A stretch of 64,000 nucleotides of DNA from Psychrobacillus soli (GTDB lineage Bacteria > Bacillota > Bacilli > Bacillales_A > Planococcaceae). The notes below the pieces were generated by a model. The model had not been told where the DNA came from. It was given only the letters and a program-made list of their open reading frames with translations, and did not search any database. Positions 14,258 through 22,566 of the stretch are shown here, piece after piece (positions within the stretch are counted from its first letter, which is position 1; the number at the start of each line of letters is the position of its first letter). The stretch is taken from NCBI RefSeq assembly GCF_006861775.1, contig NZ_VDGG01000004.1:62001-126000 (forward strand), given 5' to 3'. The translations under genes and the position numbers were made by a program.

Positions 14258-15199
14258 ATGAAACAAAATATCCTACTACTCATCCTTTGCATCGGACTCT
14301 TGTTATTACCCTTTTTATTGATCAAAGAAAAGCACGAGGCACAACCTGCACCAGAAGTCGAAAAAGTAATCGAAGTAGACTGCCCAATACTAATAGAAGT
14401 GGAAGGGGTCAAGGAGAAAATTCCTCTTGAAACATACGTACTAGGTGTAGTAGCTGCAGAAATGCCTGTTTCCTTCCATGAAGAAGCGTTAAAGGCACAA
14501 TCCATTGCGGCAAGGACGTATGTGCTAAGAGAAACAAACTATGGGAAAAAGTCGATCGATAAAACGGTGCAAAAACAAGTATACGCAACGCTAGAAGAGC
14601 GCAAGAAAAAATGGGGGGCCTCCTTTGAAGCATATGAGGACAAGCTTCAAAAGGTCGTCGCAGCTACAAAAGGAGAAATTATCGTATATAAAGATCAGCT
14701 GATTACGGCGATGTTCTTTTCCTCAAGCAATGGCCAAACAGAAAGCGCAGAAAATTACAGCGGGTATGCGATTCCGTATTTAGTTTCGGTGCCGAGTGGG
14801 GCAGAAGAACAATATGCTCCAAATGTAAAAAAACAATTCGAGTTTACGCATAAACAATGGGCAAATGCCTTTGGTCTAAAATGGTCTTCTAACATAGCAA
14901 CTAGTTTTCAAGTTACGAAGACAGATACAAACCGAATAGAGTCAGTTCAAATGAGTGGCAAAACATGGACAGGCAGAGAAGTTCGCGCATTACTTGGCCT
15001 CCCTTCCACAGATTTCGAAGTAACTTTCCAGAATGATAAGGTGGTAGTGGACACCGTTGGATACGGGCATGGAGTAGGGATGAGCCAGTACGGGGCCGAG
15101 GTGCTGGCGAATGATTCGGCAAGCGCTCATGATATTTTATTGCACTATTATAAAGGAACTGAAATAAAAAGTTTTTCGGCATGTTTAAAATCTCCTTGA
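14258..15199 (+). CDS. spoIID: Stage II sporulation protein D
   Basis: Lytic transglycosylase of the mother cell that, with SpoIIM and SpoIIP, drives engulfment of the forespore. The chosen ATG gives MKQNILLLILCIG, an N-terminal membrane anchor like that of the Bacillus protein (313 residues). Upstream in-frame ATGs at 14174 and 14225 would add a non-conserved leader. The SpoIID domain shows YVLGVVAAEMPVSFHEEALKAQSIAARTY, with the catalytic glutamate in AAEMP, and ends with the GYGHGVGMSQYGAE motif. The ribosome binding site is weak. Lies upstream of spoIIQ as in Bacillus. Confidence 0.93.
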   Translation: MKQNILLLILCIGLLLLPFLLIKEKHEAQPAPEVEKVIEVDCPILIEVEGVKEKIPLETYVLGVVAAEMPVSFHEEALKAQSIAARTYVLRETNYGKKSIDKTVQKQVYATLEERKKKWGASFEAYEDKLQKVVAATKGEIIVYKDQLITAMFFSSSNGQTESAENYSGYAIPYLVSVPSGAEEQYAPNVKKQFEFTHKQWANAFGLKWSSNIATSFQVTKTDTNRIESVQMSGKTWTGREVRALLGLPSTDFEVTFQNDKVVVDTVGYGHGVGMSQYGAEVLANDSASAHDILLHYYKGTEIKSFSACLKSP

Positions 15200-15229
15200 T
15201 TTGCCAAGAATGCAATTGAGGTGATGAAA

Positions 15230-15892
15230 ATGAGAGAAGAACAATCGAACAAGACTTCTCAGAAGAAGAAAACAAATCCGAAAAAGCCGTGGTTTTGGCC
15301 ACTAGTGTACACAGGTTTTTCGGTAGCTTTTGTAGGAATGATTTGGGGGTACAATGTCTATGTGAGCAATGATTCAGCAGAAGATGCTGAATGGACCAAA
15401 ACTGGTAATGAACCTGACAAAGTAGCAATCGAAACGAACGCTCAAGCAGAAACGATGAAATATCCTTTCAAAGAAGAACTGTTTGATAAAGTTGAGGTTG
15501 TACAACATTATTACGACATGGAAGCGGATGAAACGACACGTGAAAAATCCTTGCTCGTATTCAATCAAACTTACAGCACAAGCACAGGCGTATCTCTTTC
15601 TATGAATAGCGAACCTTTCGAAGTAGTAGCTGCAATGAGTGGAAAAGTAGAAGAAGTTAATTTAGATCCATTTGTAGGAGATGAAATCGTCTTATCGCAT
15701 GCAGATGGTAAGCAAACGAAATATCGCTCAGTCACTGGTATTCTAGTAAAAGTTGGAGACGAAGTAGAACAAGGTCAACCCCTTGCAACTACATCGGAAA
15801 ATGAATGGAATCCAACAGCAGGTATCCATTTGCAATTTGAAGTACTCGAAAACGGCGTACTTATTAACCCGGAATCATTACTAGCTTTTTAA
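15230..15892 (+). CDS. spoIIQ: Stage II sporulation protein Q (degenerate LytM domain)
   Basis: Forespore membrane protein that binds SpoIIIAH across the engulfing membranes. 220 residues from the ATG at 15230, which follows AGGTGA at a good distance; GTG 15221 and ATG 15224 lie inside the ribosome binding site. One membrane helix at about residues 24-44. The C-terminal half is a LytM/M23 fold (from about residue 110), but the zinc ligands are not intact: STGVSLS replaces the HxGxD-type motif and the end motif reads GIHLQFE. It is therefore probably a non-enzymatic scaffold, as proposed for the family. Confidence 0.92.
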   Translation: MREEQSNKTSQKKKTNPKKPWFWPLVYTGFSVAFVGMIWGYNVYVSNDSAEDAEWTKTGNEPDKVAIETNAQAETMKYPFKEELFDKVEVVQHYYDMEADETTREKSLLVFNQTYSTSTGVSLSMNSEPFEVVAAMSGKVEEVNLDPFVGDEIVLSHADGKQTKYRSVTGILVKVGDEVEQGQPLATTSENEWNPTAGIHLQFEVLENGVLINPESLLAF

Positions 15893-15960
15893 TTCATAAT
15901 ACCCTATACGTATGCATAAAGTGATGAAAAGTGTTCCTTTACTAACGAAAGGAAGAGTTG

Positions 15961-16236
15961 GTGCACGAAACGATTCGTCATAGATGTATACGTTTAGGTG
16001 AAATGGTCATTGAAACGAAAAAAACTGTCCGTGCCATCGCGAGCACAACCGGTCATTCCAAAAGTACCGTTCATAAGGACTTGACGGAAAGACTTCATTT
16101 AGTAGATCCGCAGCTAGCAAAAGAAGTGAAAGAAATTCTTGCGTATCATAAATCGGTCAGGCATTTGCGAGGTGGAGAAGCTACGAAAAGAAAATGGAAA
16201 ACAAAAAAGGAAGATAGGAAAGGTCGTGATTTGTAA
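15961..16236 (+). CDS. spoIIID: Sporulation transcriptional regulator SpoIIID
   Basis: DNA-binding regulator of the mother-cell line during sporulation. 91 residues from the GTG at 15961 (an in-frame TTG lies just before it). The helix-turn-helix is at about residues 21-42 (ASTTGHSKSTVHKDLTERL), and the conserved VKEILAYHKSVRHLRGGEATK follows. AAAGGAAGAG lies upstream. It precedes mbl as in Bacillus, but here with a 1.1-kb repeat array in between. Confidence 0.94.
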   Translation: MHETIRHRCIRLGEMVIETKKTVRAIASTTGHSKSTVHKDLTERLHLVDPQLAKEVKEILAYHKSVRHLRGGEATKRKWKTKKEDRKGRDL

Positions 16237-16253
16237 CAATCACGGCTTTTTCT
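16222..16253 (+). terminator. Intrinsic terminator overlapping the spoIIID stop
   Basis: GTCGTGATTTG pairs with CAATCACGGC, followed by T5. The left arm lies in the last codons of spoIIID. Confidence 0.85.
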
Positions 16254-16306
16254 TGTAGATTGGAATGCAAGTTAAGCATTGCCCAAAGATAAAAAGATTT
16301 CGAGAG

Positions 16307-17208
16307 TTGGTTGCTCTCGTAGGCAAACTGGTTGCTTTCCCAAGCGTTTTAGTTGCTATCACTATTCAATTGGTTGCTGTCCCTGCCAATTTGGTTTCCC
16401 TAAGCCAATTATTTCAAATAAATCATCGCTTTTCACTACATAAAGCGATTCTCCTACGGCAACAAGAATTGGTTGCTCTCGCAGACGAACTGGTTGCTTT
16501 CCCATGCATTTTAGTTGCTGTCACAGCCCAACTGGTTGCTCTCCCTGCTAATTTGGTTTCCCTAAGCCATTTATTTCAAATAAATCAATGCATTCCATTA
16601 CATAAAGTGATTCTCCAGCGGCAACAAGAAGCTATCGTTGAATTGGTTGCTCTCGCAGTCGAACTGGTTGCTTTCCCATGCATTTTAGTTGCTGTCACAG
16701 CCCAACTGGTTGCTCACCCCGCCAATTTGGTTTCCCTAAGCCAGTTATTTCAAATAAATCACCTCATTCCACTACATAAAGCGATTCTCCAGCGGCAACA
16801 AGAAGCTTGCATTGAACTGGTTGCTCTCGCAGACGAACAGGTTGCTATCCCATGCGTTTTAGTTGCTGTCGCAGCTCAATTGGTTGCTCACCCCGCCAAT
16901 TTGGTTTCCCTAAGCCAGTTATTTCAAATAAATCACCGCATCCCACTGCTTAAAGTGATTTTCCTGCTGCAACAAGAACTGGTTGCTCTCGCAGTCGAAC
17001 TAGTTGCTCTCCCAGACATTTTAGTTGCTGTCACTGCCCAACTGGTTGCTCAACCCTCCAATTTGGTTTCCCTAAGCCAATTATTTCAAATAAATCACCA
17101 TATTCCACTACATAAAGCGATTCTCCAGCGGCAATAAGAAGCTTGCATTAAACTAGTCGCTCCCGCAGACGAACTAGTCGCTTTCCCAAGCAATTCAGTT
17201 CCCCCCCA
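16307..17208. repeat. Array D: 162/174-bp super-units of 21-bp repeats between spoIIID and mbl
   Basis: The landmark GGTTGCTCTC recurs at 16309, 16471, 16645, 16819 and 16981, with a degenerate copy at 17155: spacings of 162, 174, 174, 162 and 174. Each super-unit has four TTGGTTGCT-like units 21 bp apart and a terminal TTGGTTTCCCTAAGCCA, then a linker with TTATTTCAAATAAATCA and CAGCGGCAACAAGAA. Both lengths are multiples of three, so one frame stays open for 290 codons (16265-17137), reading LVAxxxx heptads. That frame has no ribosome binding site, and I treat it as non-coding. Confidence 0.93.
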
Positions 17209-17276
17209 CATCAAATTGTCCTTTCTCACTATTTCCCGCAAATTCTGCATAATACGTTTCTAAAAAAAGTGTAATT

Positions 17277-17305
17277 CTGACAAAACTATGATAAAATTAT
17301 ATGTT
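17277..17305 (+). promoter_or_regulatory. Candidate promoter of mbl
   Basis: CTGACA at 17277-17282, a 17-base spacer and TATGTT at 17300-17305, 60 bases before the mbl start. Confidence 0.55.
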
Positions 17306-17364
17306 AGAGACATAACGCAAAATACATATTATAAGGTTCTAACAGGGAAGGAGAAACACTGTTA

Positions 17365-18357
17365 ATGTTTGCCAAGGATATTGGAATAGATTTAGGTACT
17401 GCGAACGTATTAATTCATGTAAAAGGAAAAGGGATTGTATTAAACGAACCTTCCGTTGTAGCTATAGATAGAAACACCAAAAAAGTGCTTGCAGTAGGCG
17501 AGGAAGCCCGTCAAATGGTCGGGAGGACTCCAGGTAACATCGTAGCGATTAGACCCCTTAAAGACGGTGTAATTGCCGATTTTGATATAACAGAGGCCAT
17601 GCTCAAGTATTTCATTAATTCATTGAACGTAAAAGGATTTTTGTCCAAGCCACGCATTTTAATTTGTTGTCCAACAAACATTACAAGTGTAGAACAAAAA
17701 GCAATTCGTGAAGCTGCAGAGAAATCTGGCGGTAAAAAGATATACTTAGAAGAAGAACCAAAAGTGGCGGCAATCGGTGCCGGCATGGATATATTCCAAC
17801 CGAGCGGTAATATGGTTGTGGATATTGGAGGCGGTACGACAGATGTTGCAGTACTATCGATGGGAGATATTGTAACTTCCGAATCGATTAAAATTGCAGG
17901 AGATGTTTTTGATAACGACATTCTTCAATATATTAAAAAAGAGTACAAGCTTTTAATCGGGGAACGTACAGCAGAAAATATTAAAATGACGATTGGGACG
18001 GTTTTCCCAGACGGCCGCAAAGAAGAAATGGATATCCGCGGACGAGATATGGTAACAGGACTTCCGAGAACGATAACGATCCATTCGGAAGAAATAGAAA
18101 AAGCATTACGTGAATCTGTTTCTGTAATTGTACAAGCTGCTAAAAATGTGCTCGAAAAAACACCACCTGAATTATCAGCAGATATTATTGACCGAGGTGT
18201 CATTATAACTGGTGGGGGAGCGCTTTTACATGGCATGGATCATCTACTAATGGAAGAATTGAAAGTACCTGTATTTGTTGCAGAAGCTCCGATGGATTGT
18301 GTCGCAATCGGAACCGGAATTATGTTAGACAATATAGATAAAATAACTAGACGCTAG
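17365..18357 (+). CDS. mbl: MreB-like cell-shape protein Mbl
   Basis: Actin-like ATPase that forms filaments under the membrane and guides lateral wall synthesis. 330 residues. Phosphate-binding motifs IGIDLGTANVLIH and VVDIGGGTTDVAVLSMG are present, with ITGGGALLHGMD near the C-terminus. The sequence closely follows Bacillus Mbl (MFAxDIGIDLGTANVLIHVKG start), and the neighbours spoIIID and flhO support Mbl over MreB or MreBH. AAGGAGA lies ten bases before the ATG. Confidence 0.96.
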   Translation: MFAKDIGIDLGTANVLIHVKGKGIVLNEPSVVAIDRNTKKVLAVGEEARQMVGRTPGNIVAIRPLKDGVIADFDITEAMLKYFINSLNVKGFLSKPRILICCPTNITSVEQKAIREAAEKSGGKKIYLEEEPKVAAIGAGMDIFQPSGNMVVDIGGGTTDVAVLSMGDIVTSESIKIAGDVFDNDILQYIKKEYKLLIGERTAENIKMTIGTVFPDGRKEEMDIRGRDMVTGLPRTITIHSEEIEKALRESVSVIVQAAKNVLEKTPPELSADIIDRGVIITGGGALLHGMDHLLMEELKVPVFVAEAPMDCVAIGTGIMLDNIDKITRR

Positions 18358-18388
18358 CTAAACATCAAATTAGAGTGGAGGCTTTCTC

Positions 18389-19228
18389 ATGTTTCGTGGA
18401 TTTCATACTGTTGCATCTGGAATGATTGCGCAACAACGTAGAACAGAGTTGCTGACAAATAATATGGCCAATGCCAATACACCAGGGTATAAAGCGGATC
18501 AATCGACGATCCGTTCTTTTCCAGACATGCTCCTGTCTCGGTTAGGAGCTACTAAAATACCAACGGAAAATGCTGTACAAGGAAAGTATGCAGCGGAAAT
18601 TGGTGAACTTGGTACAGGTGTGTATATGCAAGAAACGATTGCATTATTAACGCAAGGTCAATTGCAACAAACGGAGCTAAATACGGATATTGCTTTGATC
18701 GATGGTACACTTCCCGTAGACGCGGAAACTGGTCAAACAGGAGCAGTTTTTTATCGCTTGCAACATCCTGTAGAAGGCGAAGCATACACTCGAAACGGTA
18801 ATTTTACGCTAGATCCAGCAGGCTTTTTAACGAATGCACAAGGGTTGTATGTACTGGACAATAATGGAGAGACGATCCAACTGCAAAATGATGATTTCCG
18901 CGTGGCAGGGGATGGACAGATTTTTGTAAATGACGCTTCTGTTGCACAAATCGGGGTTTCATTTGCAGCACAACCAGATAGTCTGAGAAAACAAGATAAC
19001 GGTCTATTTCAAACAGCGGACGGTACTAACTTGCCATCCGCTTACAATACGGCAAACGTAAGCTTCTCTATGCAACAAGGGTATATTGAACGATCAAACG
19101 TCGATGCCGCAAGAACGATGACAGATCTGTTAACTGCATACCGAGCATTTGAAGCAAACCAAAAAGTACTGCAAGCATACGACCAAAGCATGCAAAAAGC
19201 AGTAAACGAAGTAGGACGCGTGAACTAA
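18389..19228 (+). CDS. flhO: Flagellar hook-basal body protein FlhO
   Basis: Rod protein of the FlgF/FlgG type. 279 residues. The N-terminal rod domain contains LLTNNMANANTPGYKADQ, and the C-terminal domain contains SNVDAARTMTDLLTAYRAFEANQKVLQAYD, both typical of axial flagellar proteins secreted through the flagellar export apparatus. Paired with flhP downstream, as in Bacillus. AGAGTGGAGG precedes the ATG. Confidence 0.93.
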   Translation: MFRGFHTVASGMIAQQRRTELLTNNMANANTPGYKADQSTIRSFPDMLLSRLGATKIPTENAVQGKYAAEIGELGTGVYMQETIALLTQGQLQQTELNTDIALIDGTLPVDAETGQTGAVFYRLQHPVEGEAYTRNGNFTLDPAGFLTNAQGLYVLDNNGETIQLQNDDFRVAGDGQIFVNDASVAQIGVSFAAQPDSLRKQDNGLFQTADGTNLPSAYNTANVSFSMQQGYIERSNVDAARTMTDLLTAYRAFEANQKVLQAYDQSMQKAVNEVGRVN

Positions 19229-19250
19229 TAAAGAAAGGAGGTCCACATAC

Positions 19251-20090
19251 ATGTTACGTACAATGATTACGGCAACAAACACGATGACGCAGCTACAAAG
19301 CCAACTAGATGTTATCGGAAATAACCTTTCCAACTCGGGCACGCATGGCTACAAAACAAAAGACGTAAAATTTCAAGAATTACTTTACCAACAATTTAAT
19401 AACGATAAATTGGACACAGCCGAAAGACAATCTCCTGTAGGAATTCGTTATGGAGTAGGTGCTTCCCTTGCCCAAGCGCAGATGAACTGGAAACAAGGAA
19501 GCTTGCAATCTACTGATCGTGACCTAGATTTTGCTTTTCAAGAACCGAAACAATACTTTAATGTCCTAATGCCAGACGGCGAAAATGGACAACAAACAGC
19601 ATATACACGTCAAGGAGCATTCTATGTATCGCCAGTAGAAAACGGTCAGTTAATGCTTGTAAACGGCGACGGCTATCCAGTGGCAGATAGTACAGGGCAA
19701 GCAATTATGATTCCAGAAAATGTTTCACGCTTTTCGGTAAATGAAACAGGTATCCTCACTGCGACGTACCCAGATGGTGCAACAGTTCAGCGCGAACTAG
19801 CGGTCTCTGTTTTACAAAAGCCGCAGTTAATGGAACAAATCTCTTCGACCTATATTGCCATGCCTACTAACTTAGATGAACTAGGTGTCAATGAAGATGA
19901 CGTGATGACGGATCTCCAAGGAGCAAATCGAGGCGAAATTGCACTAACCAACCAAGTGCTTGAAATGTCAAATGTAGATATATCAAAGGAAATGACGGAT
20001 CTCATGACAGCGCAAAAGTCATACCAATTCAATGCACGTTCGATTACAATAGCAGACCAGATGATGGGTCTCATCAATGGAATAAGATAA
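19251..20090 (+). CDS. flhP: Flagellar hook-basal body protein FlhP
   Basis: Second distal/proximal rod protein, a paralogue of FlhO. 279 residues. N-terminal LDVIGNNLSNSGTHGYKTKDVKFQ and C-terminal SNVDISKEMTDLMTAQKSYQFNARSI are the conserved rod motifs. Strong AAAGGAGGT before the ATG, 22 bases after flhO, so the two genes are co-transcribed. Confidence 0.93.
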   Translation: MLRTMITATNTMTQLQSQLDVIGNNLSNSGTHGYKTKDVKFQELLYQQFNNDKLDTAERQSPVGIRYGVGASLAQAQMNWKQGSLQSTDRDLDFAFQEPKQYFNVLMPDGENGQQTAYTRQGAFYVSPVENGQLMLVNGDGYPVADSTGQAIMIPENVSRFSVNETGILTATYPDGATVQRELAVSVLQKPQLMEQISSTYIAMPTNLDELGVNEDDVMTDLQGANRGEIALTNQVLEMSNVDISKEMTDLMTAQKSYQFNARSITIADQMMGLINGIR

Positions 20091-20114
20091 TCATTTCCGT
20101 AAGGAGTTAGGCTT

Positions 20115-20381
20115 ATGACAGAAGAAGTAAAAATCTCTGGCAGACGACAGCGACGATTAGAAAACGAACAAGCCCGAGCAGAAGAACCTAAAAAAATACA
20201 TTGGGTACAAATTCGTATGTTCCCTATTTGGCTGCGTATACTACTATGTATCGTACTTTTTTCTGGAGCTGCCGCTGCAGGATTAATGGTAGGATACGGA
20301 GTATTAGGTGGAGGAACACCGAAAGATGCACTTAAGTGGGAAACATACCAACATATTTTAGATATAAAAGATGGGAAATAG
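20115..20381 (+). CDS. EpuA-family small membrane protein
   Basis: An 88-residue protein: a charged N-terminus rich in Arg/Glu, then one membrane helix at about residues 41-65 and a short outside tail (PKDALKWETYQHILDIKDGK). The WLRILLCIVLF...GxGVxGGG pattern fits the EpuA family (PF11772), often mislabelled as an RNA polymerase beta subunit. Function unknown. It lies between flhP and fabZ with 12 bases to fabZ, probably one operon. Confidence 0.8.
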   Translation: MTEEVKISGRRQRRLENEQARAEEPKKIHWVQIRMFPIWLRILLCIVLFSGAAAAGLMVGYGVLGGGTPKDALKWETYQHILDIKDGK

Positions 20382-20393
20382 GAGGAAGATTCC

Positions 20394-20834
20394 ATGTTAA
20401 CAACAGAGCAAGTACAAGCACTTTTACCCCATCGTTATCCATTCTTAATGATTGACCGTATTTTGGAATTAGAAGAAGGAAAACGAGCAGTAGGATTGAA
20501 AAATGTAACAATCAATGAAGAGTTTTTTAATGGACATTTCCCTGGATATCCAGTAATGCCAGGTGTACTAATCGTAGAAGCACTTGCACAAGTAGGAGCA
20601 GTGGCCGTGTTACAAATTCCTGAGAATAAAGGAAGACTGGCTTTCTTTACTGGAATTGATAATTGCCGCTTCAAACGTCAAGTAAAGCCAGGCGATCAAT
20701 TAAAATTAGAAGTAGAACTGACGAAACTACGTGGTGTAATGGGCAAAGGACATGCTATCGCAACGGTAGACGGCGAGCTTGTTTGTGAAGCAGACATCCT
20801 ATTTGCATTAGGTCCTGTAGTAGATAAAGCTTAA
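20394..20834 (+). CDS. fabZ: 3-hydroxyacyl-[acyl-carrier-protein] dehydratase FabZ
   Basis: Dehydrates beta-hydroxyacyl-ACP in fatty acid elongation; cytoplasmic hot-dog fold. 146 residues. [14 protein letters not shown] and the catalytic stretch [22 protein letters not shown] (active-site His and Glu) are intact. AGGAGGAAG precedes the ATG. The location after flhP matches ywpB/fabZ of Bacillus. Confidence 0.96.
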   Translation: MLTTEQVQALLPHRYPFLMIDRILELEEGKRAVGLKNVTINEEFFNGHFPGYPVMPGVLIVEALAQVGAVAVLQIPENKGRLAFFTGIDNCRFKRQVKPGDQLKLEVELTKLRGVMGKGHAIATVDGELVCEADILFALGPVVDKA

Positions 20835-20984
20835 TAATAGTATTCCTTTATTCGCTAAAAAATACAGATCCCAAACATGTAAAAACAGGCAAGTTTGCCA
20901 TGGGATAGTTCCTTCTTTTCTTGGACAACCTATCGTAAGTCACAAAAGTGTGACGAAGATAATCCAGAAAGGAGGAATTTTTTA

Positions 20985-21344
20985 ATGCTCAAAAAAGCAG
21001 TGCCAGTAGTGGCTATTTGTTCTGTTTTGTTAGTAGGATGTAATATGGACAAAACTGTTCCAAATAATAACGAAACTCCGATGGAAGAGGTTCGAGATAA
21101 TGTGGACAAAATTGTTCCGGATCCAGGTGTAAATACGCCTTCGCCAACGAACGAAAATGGTAATGATGTATACAACAATAACGGTGGAAACAACGGGATA
21201 AACGAAACACAACCAAATGTGCAAGACAAGATGGTACCAAATCCCAATGATGATCTCGTAACACCAAATGCTAATAACGAAGTAATTCCACAACCTAATG
21301 CGACAATTGACGACATTAAAGTTAAAGAAGACATCAATAAATAA
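20985..21344 (+). CDS. Small lipoprotein, Asn/Pro-rich
   Basis: A 119-residue protein with a lipoprotein signal: KKA, a hydrophobic core, and the lipobox LLVGC with the lipidated cysteine at residue 19. The mature part is polar and low in complexity, rich in Asn, Pro, Val and Asp, with loosely repeated DKxVPNxN-type segments. I do not recognise a family. The ATG at 20985 follows AAAGGAGGA; an in-frame upstream start at 20895 would bury the signal peptide. It is probably anchored to the outer face of the membrane. Confidence 0.7.
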   Translation: MLKKAVPVVAICSVLLVGCNMDKTVPNNNETPMEEVRDNVDKIVPDPGVNTPSPTNENGNDVYNNNGGNNGINETQPNVQDKMVPNPNDDLVTPNANNEVIPQPNATIDDIKVKEDINK

Positions 21345-21351
21345 TAAAAAG

Positions 21352-21390
21352 AAAGCTGATTCCAAGTGGTTTAACTTGGAGTCAGCTTTT
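21352..21390. terminator. Bidirectional terminator between the lipoprotein gene and ywpF
   Basis: AAAGCTGATTCCAAG pairs with CTTGGAGTCAGCTTT, with one mismatch and an eight-base loop. T-runs lie on both strands, so it serves both converging genes. Confidence 0.9.
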
Positions 21391-21819
21391 TCATTGATCT
21401 CTTTTTAAAGTAGGTCTAGTTTTCATATCATGTTCAAACTTCGTTAAAAGCGCTTCGCCAGTTAACCCTTCTTCGATTAAATCAGCAAGTAAAGACTCCG
21501 CATATTTTCTTCTTGCACGTTTTAATGTCCCGCGTAATAACACCGATAAATAATCCCCAATCCGCTTTACCGAATAAGTAACTACCTCAAAATGTGCAGG
21601 TTCATTTTCTGGATAAGAAATAACAACTTTTGTATTAAATAATTCACCAGAAGTTTTTAATTCATTAAAAAAAGCTTCGTATTTTTGATCGATAAATAAT
21701 TCTAAAACCCATGACCGGCTTGTATTCTCTTGATTGATGACAATTCCATCTTCCAGTGTAATCGGCATTTCTTTACTATCACGAATTAGATCAACGGAAA
21801 TCATTTTGAATGTTTTCAT
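21391..21819 (-). CDS. ywpF: YwpF-like conserved protein
   Basis: A 142-residue soluble protein of unknown function. The N-terminus MKTFKMISVDLI and the central GDYLSVLLRGTLKRARRKYAESLL segment resemble Bacillus YwpF, and it lies between fabZ and ssbB as there. AAAGGTGG is seven bases before the chosen ATG; an in-frame TTG two codons earlier is less likely. It is transcribed away from ssbB, so the two share an intergenic regulatory region. Confidence 0.75.
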   Translation of the reverse strand: MKTFKMISVDLIRDSKEMPITLEDGIVINQENTSRSWVLELFIDQKYEAFFNELKTSGELFNTKVVISYPENEPAHFEVVTYSVKRIGDYLSVLLRGTLKRARRKYAESLLADLIEEGLTGEALLTKFEHDMKTRPTLKRDQ

Positions 21820-21900
21820 ATTCAATCCACCTTTTCAGGATTAATTACTACCCATTATAGCACAGTAATACTACTGCAAAAAAATAAATACGAAAATGCT

Positions 21901-21967
21901 AAAATGGCATTTTGGATAGTGGTTTTATTAGTATTGAGAAGAATGAGGAAATACAAAACTCCATTTT
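21901..21967. promoter_or_regulatory. Two perfect ComK AT-boxes upstream of ssbB
   Basis: AAAATGGCATTTT at 21901-21913 and AAAACTCCATTTT at 21955-21967 both fit the AAAA-N5-TTTT ComK box exactly. They are 41 bases apart (54 bp start to start, about five helical turns), a longer spacing than the usual 8, 18 or 31. SsbB is a known competence gene in Bacillus, which supports a regulatory role. Confidence 0.65.
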
Positions 21968-21989
21968 GATAAAGAAAAACGTGCGAAAA

Positions 21990-22033
21990 TGAAATTGTTG
22001 ACTTTTGCTAACAATTTCATGTGCCGGTATGAT
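21990..22033 (+). promoter_or_regulatory. ssbB promoter with a palindrome over the -35
   Basis: Candidate -35 TTGCTA at 22005-22010, a 17-base spacer and TATGAT at 22028-22033. A perfect ten-base inverted repeat TGAAATTGTT / AACAATTTCA (21990-21999 and 22010-22019) straddles the -35 and could bind a second regulator. Confidence 0.55.
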
Positions 22034-22064
22034 AATGCCAATGAGACAAAAGGAGGTGACAAAA

Positions 22065-22484
22065 GTGAACACAGTTTCGATAATCGGACGAATGACAAAA
22101 GCTCCACAGCTCAAACATTTATCGGAAGGGAGAATGCAAACAAGTTTTGTCCTTGCGGTAAACAAAGGATATAAAACCGATGATGCGGATTTTGTGCTAT
22201 GCACGATTTGGGGAAAGCTCGCGGAAACGACCGTCAAGTATTGTGGGAAAGCCTCACTTGTTGGGATATCAGGTAGGCTAAATACGAGGTCATACGAAAA
22301 AGGCGATGGAACAAGAGTATTTGTAACAGAAGTAGTTGTGGAGGACATCCGATTTTTAGTGACTAAAAAACGAAACGAAGAAGAACAAAATAACACTCCA
22401 ACAAATGCTGCACACGTACAACCAAGGGATGAGGAAACCGATTTTGAATTTCCAGCAACACAATCCAATCAACTTCCAGTGTAA
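22065..22484 (+). CDS. ssbB: Single-stranded DNA-binding protein, competence type
   Basis: OB-fold protein that coats single-stranded DNA; in Bacillus SsbB protects incoming DNA during transformation. 139 residues from the GTG at 22065, preceded by AAGGAGGTGAC. The N-terminal OB fold (NTVSIIGRMTKAPQLKHL ... LVGISGRLNTRSYEKGDGTRVFVTEV) occupies about residues 1-105; a short acidic tail follows, without the DFDPF-like tip of SsbA. Location next to ywpF, ywqA and ywqB and the ComK boxes upstream support SsbB. Confidence 0.9.
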   Translation: MNTVSIIGRMTKAPQLKHLSEGRMQTSFVLAVNKGYKTDDADFVLCTIWGKLAETTVKYCGKASLVGISGRLNTRSYEKGDGTRVFVTEVVVEDIRFLVTKKRNEEEQNNTPTNAAHVQPRDEETDFEFPATQSNQLPV

Positions 22485-22523
22485 AAAGCGAAGACCGCAA
22501 AGCTTTGCTTATATCAAGAGAGA

Positions 22524-22556
22524 AAAACCTGACCGAAAGAAGCACGGTCAGGTTTT
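22524..22556. terminator. Bidirectional terminator between ssbB and ywqA
   Basis: AAAACCTGACCG pairs perfectly with CGGTCAGGTTTT around a nine-base loop; it serves the two converging genes. Confidence 0.92.
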
Positions 22557-22566
22557 ATAAAAAAAA

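Noticed and set aside
16265-17137. 290-codon open frame in array D as a real protein
   Set aside because: The frame exists because the repeat units are multiples of three; no ribosome binding site, no family likeness beyond its own repeat, and sister arrays are out of frame.
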